DNA from: Bacteroidia bacterium | GTDB lineage: Bacteria; Bacteroidota; Bacteroidia; Flavobacteriales; Flavobacteriaceae | Direction of reading: 5' to 3' | Length of the DNA: 5,280 nucleotides | NCBI GenBank assembly: GCA_018679315.1 | Contig: JAHHLF010000331.1 | Coordinates: 1 to 5,280 of the forward strand | Shown here: one piece after another, positions 1-4,713 of the stretch | How the letters are laid out: each line of letters begins with the position of its first letter | Numbering within the stretch: the stretch's first letter is position 1 | Program-made: the position numbers and the translations under genes | Notes under the pieces: generated by a model | Seen by the model: only the letters and a program-made list of their open reading frames with translations | Told to the model about the DNA's origin: nothing | Databases searched by the model: none

Positions 1-33
1 ATTAGTGTGTTGTTAGTCTATATGGGAAGATAA
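1..33 (+). CDS. mnmG: MnmG (GidA), tRNA uridine-5-carboxymethylaminomethyl modification enzyme, C-terminal end only
   Basis: Frame 1 from the window start reads ISVLLVYMGR and stops at TAA 31-33. This matches the characteristic end of flavobacterial MnmG as I recall it, where the C-terminal helical domain closes with SDISVLLVYMGR or very similar. MnmG is an FAD-dependent enzyme that, with MnmE, modifies the wobble uridine of certain tRNAs in the cytoplasm. Only ten residues are visible, so identification rests on this short tail plus its neighbours: a parS-type site directly after it (mnmG commonly lies near parAB/parS and the origin in bacteria) and the methyltransferase downstream. The rest of the gene lies outside the window. 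Confidence 0.8.
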   Translation: MSVLLVYMGR

Positions 34-39
34 CCACAC

Positions 40-57
40 ATGTTCCACGTGGAACAT
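40..57. other. parS-type ParB-binding palindrome
   Basis: Bases 40-57 form a perfect 18-bp palindrome, ATGTTCCACGTGGAACAT. Its 16-bp core (41-56) TGTTCCACGTGGAACA differs from the widely conserved chromosomal parS consensus TGTTTCACGTGAAACA only by a symmetric base pair change, and this same variant is a known ParB site form in other bacteria such as Pseudomonas. Symmetry stops at the C/C pair 39/58. ParB loads at parS, spreads by CTP-dependent sliding and guides ParA and SMC/condensin in origin segregation. It sits seven bases after the mnmG stop. Function is inferred from the motif; parA and parB are not in the window. Confidence 0.85.
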
Positions 58-100
58 CCGGCATTAGATAGCCTTTTTATCTGGCCGTTTACCGATTCTT

Positions 101-132
101 CTTGTGTTAAGAATGCAAATGGACTAATTTTG
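101..132 (+). promoter_or_regulatory. Bacteroidota-type promoter for the methyltransferase gene
   Basis: TAATTTTG at 125-132 is an exact match to the Bacteroidota -7 consensus TAnnTTTG. TTG at 102-104 (within CTTG) supplies a -33 element with a 20-base spacer, within the usual 19-21. Transcription would start near 137-139, leaving a leader of roughly 25 bases before the GTG at 164. The promoter lies after an in-frame stop (TAA 125-127), so it fits the GTG start. Confidence 0.6.
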
Positions 133-163
133 GATCATCAAAGTTCAATTACCATTAACTACC

Positions 164-991
164 GTGCAGACCTTCTTAAAAACTAAAGACTTCGCTGTCA
201 GTGGCGAGGAATTTCGATTATTATATGATCAGGAGCTCGATATGCTGGTTACTGATCCGCAGCCCAAGGAAATAGATAAATATTATCTGAGTTCCTCCTA
301 TATTTCCCATACCGATTCTTTTGAAACATTTTCAGACCAACTGTACCACCTGGTAAAGAAATATATGCTTTGGAAGAAAATACGCATGTTGGAGCGGTAT
401 TTGGGAAAAAGTGGAAGTGTTCTGGATATAGGCGCCGGAACTGGAGATTTCCTAAGGATAGCTCAAAAGCGAGGGTGGGATATAGAAGGCGTGGAGCCCA
501 ATCCCATGGCCAGGGGATTGGCCATCGAAAAACAACTTCCCCTAAAATCGGATATGAAAGACTTAGTGGGTATGTCTTTCGATGTGATTACTCTGTGGCA
601 TACCCTCGAGCATATTCCGGATCTGGACGGGCAGATCGATGCCATGTTAGAATGTCTCAAAGAAGATGGAATAATGGTTGTTGCCGTACCTAATTTCAAA
701 TCCAGGGATGCAAAATATTATAAGGAGTATTGGGCAGCATATGATGTGCCACGTCATTTGTGGCATTTTTCACAGGAAGCGATCGAACGCATATTTAAAA
801 AGCACCAGGTGAAATTGATTAAAAAATCACCCTTGCGGTTTGATGCATATTACATCGCTCTTTTAAGTGAAAAATATAAAAATGGTAAATCAAATTATCT
901 AAGAGCCTTCTGGATGGGAATGAGGTCTAATATAAGCGCCTGGCAATCTAAGGAATACTCATCCATGCTATACATCTTAAAAAGAAGGTAA
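164..991 (+). CDS. Class I SAM-dependent methyltransferase (Methyltransf_23/UbiG-like), substrate unknown
   Basis: A 275-residue cytoplasmic class I methyltransferase. SAM-binding motif I is VLDIGAGTGDFL (about 86-97). The acidic residue ending the second strand is E111 in GVEPNP. LWHTLEHIPD (144-153) and DVPRHLWHFS (194-203) are the signatures of a family common in Bacteroidota whose substrate is not established. Members usually begin with a CxxC...CxxC zinc ribbon. Here the N-terminus starts after the first Cys pair, and the second is replaced (LLYDQELDMLVT, 19-30), so it should not bind zinc; I believe flavobacterial homologues share this. The start is GTG at 164: an in-frame stop lies at 125-127, there is no ATG between, and the first internal ATG (242) would cut conserved sequence. 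No Shine-Dalgarno is visible. It follows mnmG and the parS site and seems to have its own promoter. Confidence 0.85.
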   Translation: MQTFLKTKDFAVSGEEFRLLYDQELDMLVTDPQPKEIDKYYLSSSYISHTDSFETFSDQLYHLVKKYMLWKKIRMLERYLGKSGSVLDIGAGTGDFLRIAQKRGWDIEGVEPNPMARGLAIEKQLPLKSDMKDLVGMSFDVITLWHTLEHIPDLDGQIDAMLECLKEDGIMVVAVPNFKSRDAKYYKEYWAAYDVPRHLWHFSQEAIERIFKKHQVKLIKKSPLRFDAYYIALLSEKYKNGKSNYLRAFWMGMRSNISAWQSKEYSSMLYILKRR

Positions 992-993
992 AA

Positions 994-1023
994 CGCATTT
1001 TAAGCATATTTAAGCGCCTTTTT
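994..1023 (+). terminator. Weak terminator-like hairpin after the methyltransferase
   Basis: CGC (994-996) plus TT (998-999) can pair with AAGCG (1012-1016) around one bulged A, followed by CC and five Ts (1019-1023). It lies directly after the stop codon at 989-991, where a terminator is expected. The stem is short, with a 12-base AT-rich loop, so this is tentative. Confidence 0.3.
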
Positions 1024-1172
1024 CACAGAAAAGGACATCTATATTGTTCTTCTGAAATACCACCCCCAAAAGCTCGGAAATTTATCAAAAAACAATAGAT
1101 ATAGCGCATGGAGATGTTTATTTTCATAAATATTCTTTATAGTGAAAAACAAAGGTTCCTCTTTAGAGACAA

Positions 1173-1202
1173 TGTGAAAACCAAACGGCTTTCTTACATT
1201 TG
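1173..1202 (+). promoter_or_regulatory. Bacteroidota-type promoter for the OmpH-like gene
   Basis: TACATTTG at 1195-1202 matches the -7 consensus TAnnTTTG exactly. The -33 element is poor (TGTG at 1173-1176, spacer 18). Expected transcription start is near 1207-1209, giving a leader of about 14 bases before the ATG at 1222. The identical octamer TACATTTG is used in front of pgk. The rest of the 992-1221 gap shows no convincing gene. Confidence 0.5.
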
Positions 1203-1221
1203 ACCCGCTAAAAAAAATCAA

Positions 1222-1728
1222 ATGAAATATTCTATTCTTTTTCTTTTTGTATTGGCCCTTGTTTCTTGTTCAGAACAAAAGATCGGCTATGTAGATAATG
1301 TTAAGTTGATGGATGGCTATCAGGAAAAGATCGATGTGGAAGAGAAGTATAAGAACAAGCTTGACAATTTAAACAGAAAACGCGACAGTATTTCTCAGGT
1401 GTTTCAATTAGAAGCACAGGAATTTCAAAGCAGGGCCGAGAAAATGGCTGCCTCTAAAGCACAAAAGGAATATGACATTCTTCAGCAACGCGGACAATTC
1501 ATCGGCCAACAACTTCAACAAGAAGAACAGATTCTTCAACAGCAAGGCCAGATGGAAATGGACAGCGTCGTGCAAAAAGTGAAGGAAGAGATCAAAGCTT
1601 TTGGGAAATCCAACAAGTATACCTACATACTGGGTGGGGGAGAAGGCGGAAGTGTTCTTTACGGACAGGAAACAGATGATCTTACCGAGCAGGTATTGAA
1701 GATTCTAAACGAAAAATATAAGCAGTAA
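1222..1728 (+). CDS. OmpH/Skp-family periplasmic chaperone-like lipoprotein
   Basis: A 168-residue OmpH/Skp-like protein; the family holds unfolded outer-membrane proteins in the periplasm. The N-terminus is a lipoprotein signal (hydrophobic residues 5-14, lipobox LVSC with Cys16), so the mature protein should be lipid-anchored, unlike soluble E. coli Skp. After the Cys comes the family's first strand (IGYVDNVKLMDGY, 21-33), a long charged and glutamine-rich helical region (about 35-128, Q-rich at 88-111) that would form the coiled-coil tentacle, and the closing strand and helix (YTYILGGGEGGSVLYG, 133-148, then 150-166). The length fits the family. It is not next to bamA or another ompH copy here and appears monocistronic, with its own promoter and convergent with the doxX-like gene. 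Chaperone activity is inferred from the fold; the exact client is unknown. Confidence 0.8.
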   Translation: MKYSILFLFVLALVSCSEQKIGYVDNVKLMDGYQEKIDVEEKYKNKLDNLNRKRDSISQVFQLEAQEFQSRAEKMAASKAQKEYDILQQRGQFIGQQLQQEEQILQQQGQMEMDSVVQKVKEEIKAFGKSNKYTYILGGGEGGSVLYGQETDDLTEQVLKILNEKYKQ

Positions 1729-1738
1729 AATATTGATA

Positions 1739-1758
1739 TACAATCTGTTATGATTGTA
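1739..1758. terminator. Hairpin between convergent genes, possible weak bidirectional terminator
   Basis: TACAATC (1739-1745) and GATTGTA (1752-1758) form a perfect 7-bp stem with a 6-base loop. It lies 10 bases after the OmpH-like stop and overlaps the stop codon of the doxX-like gene (1748-1750), so it could act on both transcripts. The stem is AT-rich and there is no strong T-tract on either strand, so efficiency is doubtful. Confidence 0.35.
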
Positions 1759-2146
1759 GCAGAAACACGAGTAATACGGCAGGAATAAAGTAAATTACGA
1801 TAGTCTTAGCGCCTTCATAGTCTTTTGCGATCCGCTGACCTAACAATAGTAATAAGAGACTGATACAGGCCAGGACGCCTCCGGCAAATGCCAGTGTGGT
1901 CTCACCCCCATTAAGAATTTGCAGGATACCCGAGAAACATACAATTCCCGTAATTAATTCCAGGATGGCGATGATCCCCAATAAGCCTGGGACCATTTTA
2001 CGAAAAGGCGATTTGGAAAAATGATCCTTCAGATACGCCAAATTGCCCGTCCAGTCGAATATCTTATCAAGAGCACTTTGTAAAAATGTGATCAGCAAGA
2101 GAAGCAGAAGTAGAATTTCTGCACTATGTGAAATAAGAAGTTCCAT
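1748..2146 (-). CDS. DoxX-like four-helix inner-membrane protein
   Basis: A 132-residue, very hydrophobic protein with four predicted membrane helices (about 8-24, 52-74, 82-103, 114-131). The stretch FLQSALDKIFDWTGN (21-35) after helix 1 and the Glu in helix 2 (ILELITG, 61-67) are typical of the DoxX/DoxD-like family. Family members are linked to quinone-related redox roles in some organisms, but most, including this type, have no proven function. The ATG at 2146 lies 19 bases after the holB stop on the same strand, so the two are probably cotranscribed; no separate promoter was found. The functional link to holB is unclear and may only reflect conserved gene order. Confidence 0.75.
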   Translation of the reverse strand: MELLISHSAEILLLLLLLITFLQSALDKIFDWTGNLAYLKDHFSKSPFRKMVPGLLGIIAILELITGIVCFSGILQILNGGETTLAFAGGVLACISLLLLLLGQRIAKDYEGAKTIVIYFIPAVLLVFLLQS

Positions 2147-2161
2147 AGTTTAATATTTGGT

Positions 2162-2180
2162 GCTGCTAGGCAGCTTTTTT
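2162..2180 (+). terminator. GC hairpin with T6 run on the plus strand, overlapping the holB stop
   Basis: GCTGC (2162-2166), loop TAG, GCAGC (2170-2174), then six Ts (2175-2180) look like a small intrinsic terminator reading rightward. Both genes here are on the minus strand, so it would stop only antisense transcripts, for example read-through from the OmpH-like gene. The stem is partly dictated by the Lys-Lys-Ala-Ala-stop codons of holB, so it may be coincidental. Confidence 0.25.
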
Positions 2181-3317
2181 ATGTAAAAGCCGGGTTAATT
2201 GAATTGAAAGATCCGTCCAAATTATTTTCGAATTCCCGTTTCGTTCAATATGGTAATGTGCCTCTTCAAAGGCTTCAACAATCTCGATCAGATTTTGCTC
2301 ATGAATAAAGGGGGCAAAATTCGTTAATTGAAAGCCATCTACATGGATCTGCATATAGGCTAATTCATTAACACCATAATGAACCAACATAGCCTGACGG
2401 ATCAGCGCAAGACAATACATGACAAATTTTTTCTGAGTTTCTCTACCGGTTCTGGCTACTTCTTCACTCCACATAATGAGTTCATGGATCGCGCCCTTAT
2501 TTTTCTTTGCTTTAAAAGCACTGCGCACCCATTGAACAAACCACTTTTCGAAGACCAGATCCTCCGAGTCTTTATTCATAAGGTCCATGGCTTTATTAAA
2601 ATTACCATTTGCCTCATGTGCAACCTGCATAGCCTCTTCACGCGATAACCCATGTTCGCTCAAGGCCTGCGCGATAATCGCCTCCGGGAGTGGTGGAAAA
2701 TGTATTACCTGGCAACGGGAATAGATGGTCTCCATGATCTTCTCTTCGTCTTCTACCAAAAGAAGCATTATGGTTTTATCGGGCGGTTCCTCAATAAGTT
2801 TTAGCAATTTATTAGCGGCCGAAATATTCATCAGCTCAGCCATCCAAATAATCATGACCTTGTAGCCTCCTTCATATGCTTTGAGGGATAACTTTTTACT
2901 AATATCCAGAGCTTCGTCGACCCCTATTTGTCCTTGCTTTTTTTCGATCCCAATTAAGCGATACCAGTCAAAAAGGTTTCCATAAGGTTGTTCTTTGAGA
3001 AATTTGCGCCATTCCTCAATAAAATGATCACTTACCGGATGACTCTTGACCTTGTCAGATGTTGCTACAGGAAATGCAAAATGAAGGTCGGGATGTGTAT
3101 AGGAAGCACATTTAATATTACAGGCTTCGTCTCCATTAATATTTTCTCCCTGGGAATTATGGCAAAGCAGATAGCGCGCATATGCCAATGCTGTCGCAAG
3201 TGTACCACTGCCCTCCGGACCAATGAACAATTGTGCGTGCGGAACGCGCCCTGCATCGGCACTTGACGTAAGATGATGCTTAATATGGGTAAGCCCTAAA
3301 ATATCCTCAAACAGCAT
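2166..3317 (-). CDS. holB: DNA polymerase III delta' subunit (clamp loader)
   Basis: A 383-residue AAA+ protein matching delta', the clamp-loader subunit that helps load the sliding clamp at replication primers. Order: N-terminal AAA+ domain starting MLFEDILGLTHIKHHL, with PHAQLFIGPEGSGT (26-39), a P-loop-like segment whose catalytic Lys is replaced by Thr39, as expected for the non-hydrolysing delta'. Three Cys at 52, 66 and 70 (C-x13-C-x3-C) occupy the region of the zinc module. A degenerate Walker B region (VMIIWMAELMN, 154-164) runs into AANKLLKLIEEPP (167-179). SRC at 200-202 is the sensor/arginine-finger motif. The C-terminal helical domain continues to residue 383. The N-terminus agrees with the family, supporting the ATG at 3317. 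The gene diverges from pgk and is followed by the doxX-like gene. A -7 element ends four bases before the ATG, implying a nearly leaderless mRNA. Confidence 0.9.
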   Translation of the reverse strand: MLFEDILGLTHIKHHLTSSADAGRVPHAQLFIGPEGSGTLATALAYARYLLCHNSQGENINGDEACNIKCASYTHPDLHFAFPVATSDKVKSHPVSDHFIEEWRKFLKEQPYGNLFDWYRLIGIEKKQGQIGVDEALDISKKLSLKAYEGGYKVMIIWMAELMNISAANKLLKLIEEPPDKTIMLLLVEDEEKIMETIYSRCQVIHFPPLPEAIIAQALSEHGLSREEAMQVAHEANGNFNKAMDLMNKDSEDLVFEKWFVQWVRSAFKAKKNKGAIHELIMWSEEVARTGRETQKKFVMYCLALIRQAMLVHYGVNELAYMQIHVDGFQLTNFAPFIHEQNLIEIVEAFEEAHYHIERNGNSKIIWTDLSIQLTRLLHKKAA

Positions 3318-3321
3318 GCCT

Positions 3322-3329
3322 CAAATATA
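3322..3329 (-). promoter_or_regulatory. -7 promoter element of holB, almost abutting the start codon
   Basis: Read on the minus strand, 3329-3322 is TATATTTG, an exact TAnnTTTG match. Only AGGC-type spacing of four bases separates it from the ATG at 3317-3315, so transcription would begin at or within a few bases of the start codon. No good -33 element is seen at the usual distance (around 3349-3352), which lowers confidence; a more distal promoter was looked for and not found. Confidence 0.45.
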
Positions 3330-3371
3330 GAACTTTGAACAACATCTTCAGGAAATATTGACAGCACCGTT

Positions 3372-3401
3372 TTTGTGACGTATGTTGAATTCATACATTT
3401 G
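3372..3401 (+). promoter_or_regulatory. Bacteroidota-type promoter for pgk
   Basis: TTTG at 3372-3375 (-33 element) and TACATTTG at 3394-3401 (exact TAnnTTTG) are separated by 18 bases. The start of transcription would be near 3406-3408, with a leader of about 15 bases and no Shine-Dalgarno, as is usual for this phylum. An inverted repeat GTATG-N7-CATAC (3380-3396) lies in the spacer and overlaps the -7 element. Confidence 0.65.
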
Positions 3402-3422
3402 CCGAGCTACAAAATCTAACAC

Positions 3423-4613
3423 ATGATCACATTAGACGATTTTAATTTTGAGAATAAACGAGCCCTGATCCGAGTAGACTTCAATGTTCCGCTAAATGAG
3501 GATCTGGAAGTAACAGATACCACACGTATAGAAGCGGCTAAACCATCTATTATCAAAGTACTTGAAGATGGCGGAAGCGTTGTTCTTATGAGTCATTTAG
3601 GGAGGCCCAAAGGCGCCGTAAATCCAAAGTTATCACTATCCCATATTGTTGATACAGTCTCAGAAATAATTGGCGTTAACGTGAAGTTCGTTGGCGATTG
3701 TGTGGGTAAAGAAGTACGCGAGGCCGTTACTGCTCTTAAACGGGGGGAGATCCTCCTGCTGGAGAATTTGCGATTCTATGCCGAAGAGGAATCAGGCGAC
3801 CTGGAGTTTTCAAAGCAACTATCCGAATGGGGTGATATCTACGTGAATGATGCATTTGGCACTGCACACCGGGCGCATGCCTCTACAACGATTATTGCAG
3901 ATTACTTTTCAGGTAATAAATGCTTTGGTTCGCTGCTGTCAAAAGAGATCCAGGCAATTGAAAAGGTGCTCACTTCTGGGGAAAAACCTGTGACAGCAAT
4001 TTTAGGAGGGGCCAAGGTCTCTTCTAAAATAACTATTATAGAGAACATACTGGACGCCATAGATCATTTGATTATCGGCGGAGGGATGACCTATACATTT
4101 ATCAAGGCAATGGGAGGGGAGATAGGCGATTCGATCTGTGAGCTTGATAAATTGGACCTGGCTACCAGTTTGATGGAGCAAGCCAAAGAAAAAGGTGTTA
4201 TTGTGCACCTCCCTGTTGATGTTCTTGCAGCAAATAAATTTAGCAACGATGCTGAGGTAAAAACGACCCCAGTTGATCAAATACCGGCAGGATGGCAAGG
4301 ACTGGATGCGGGCCCTAAAACACTTGAACATTTTAAATCAGTCATTCTGGAATCCAGAACGATCTTGTGGAACGGCCCCGTCGGCGTATTTGAAATGCCT
4401 AATTTTGCCAATGGCACAATTGCCCTTGGCACATTTGTAGAGGAAGCCACAAAAAATGGTGCTTTCTCTTTAGTAGGGGGTGGAGATTCTGTAGCCGCTG
4501 TAAAACAATTTGGTTTTGCCGACAAGGTAAGCTATGTATCCACTGGAGGTGGCGCTATGCTGGAAAGCCTGGAAGGAAAAAGCCTACCGGGTATTGCGGC
4601 CATTCTTAATTGA
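3423..4613 (+). CDS. pgk: Phosphoglycerate kinase
   Basis: A 396-residue complete Pgk, the usual bacterial length. It transfers the acyl phosphate of 1,3-bisphosphoglycerate to ADP, yielding 3-phosphoglycerate and ATP in cytoplasmic glycolysis, and runs in reverse in gluconeogenesis. Landmarks: family signature LIRVDFNVP (15-23) with substrate-binding Arg17, Asp19 and Asn21; SHLGRPKG (57-64); LLLENLRFY (111-119); NDAFGTAHRAHAS (142-154) of the substrate-binding N-domain; GGAKVSSK (195-202) with nucleotide-site lysines; WNGPVGVFE (316-324) and GGGDSVAAV (352-360) of the ADP/ATP-binding C-domain; and STGGGAMLE (373-381). No key residue is missing. The ATG at 3423 gives the expected N-terminus. 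It is divergent from holB, with a well-formed promoter directly upstream, and is followed after 100 bases by the transglycosylase gene on the same strand. Confidence 0.97.
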   Translation: MITLDDFNFENKRALIRVDFNVPLNEDLEVTDTTRIEAAKPSIIKVLEDGGSVVLMSHLGRPKGAVNPKLSLSHIVDTVSEIIGVNVKFVGDCVGKEVREAVTALKRGEILLLENLRFYAEEESGDLEFSKQLSEWGDIYVNDAFGTAHRAHASTTIIADYFSGNKCFGSLLSKEIQAIEKVLTSGEKPVTAILGGAKVSSKITIIENILDAIDHLIIGGGMTYTFIKAMGGEIGDSICELDKLDLATSLMEQAKEKGVIVHLPVDVLAANKFSNDAEVKTTPVDQIPAGWQGLDAGPKTLEHFKSVILESRTILWNGPVGVFEMPNFANGTIALGTFVEEATKNGAFSLVGGGDSVAAVKQFGFADKVSYVSTGGGAMLESLEGKSLPGIAAILN

Positions 4614-4673
4614 GCCTGTTTTAACGATTATTTGGCCCCTTTTGCAAAAAGAATTTTATAGATTACTAAAAAA

Positions 4674-4707
4674 TTTGCATTTTAGTTAACCCCGCTACGT
4701 AAATTTC
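4674..4707 (+). promoter_or_regulatory. Possible weak promoter for the lytic transglycosylase gene
   Basis: TTTG at 4674-4677 and TAAATTTC at 4700-4707 (one mismatch to TAnnTTTG) are 22 bases apart, slightly longer than ideal. The element ends six bases before the ATG at 4714. No convincing terminator follows pgk in the 100-base gap, so read-through from pgk is an equally good explanation for expression. Confidence 0.25.
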
Positions 4708-4713
4708 ATTTTT

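Noticed and set aside
66..82. AGATA/TATCT inverted repeat after the parS site as an mnmG terminator
   Set aside because: The stem is only 5 weak pairs and the T run lies in the loop rather than after the stem.
89..320. An 11-base repeat TACCGATTCTT near 89-99 and again near 310-320
   Set aside because: Single short repeat with no extension, in unrelated contexts (intergenic and coding); most likely chance, not an attachment site or duplication.
370..699. Overlapping reading frames on both strands inside the methyltransferase gene (370-693 plus, 463-699 minus)
   Set aside because: They lie wholly inside a gene with intact methyltransferase motifs; their compositions (Arg/Gly-rich or Ser-rich) are what out-of-frame reading yields.
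1037..1100. Imperfect inverted repeat ATCTATATTGTT (1037-1048) and AACAATAGAT (1091-1100)
   Set aside because: It needs a two-base bulge, is AT-rich and has a 42-base loop; in such AT-rich intergenic sequence this is expected by chance.
1039..1221. 60-codon minus-strand reading frame in the gap before the OmpH-like gene
   Set aside because: It overlaps the predicted promoter and leader of the OmpH-like gene, resembles no family I recognise, is AT-driven in composition (Phe/Lys/Ile-rich) and has no promoter element of its own.
2379..3266. Plus-strand and minus-strand secondary frames inside holB (2379-2648, 2988-3266, 3065-3262)
   Set aside because: Shadows of the holB coding sequence, whose delta' motifs are continuous through these regions; no domain recognised.
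4002..4525. Minus-strand frames inside pgk (4002-4331, 4277-4525)
   Set aside because: Antisense shadows of a highly conserved pgk; no start signals or recognisable motifs.
4640..4649. Palindrome TTTTGCAAAA after pgk as a terminator
   Set aside because: A 10-base AT-rich palindrome with no loop and no following T-tract cannot act as an intrinsic terminator.
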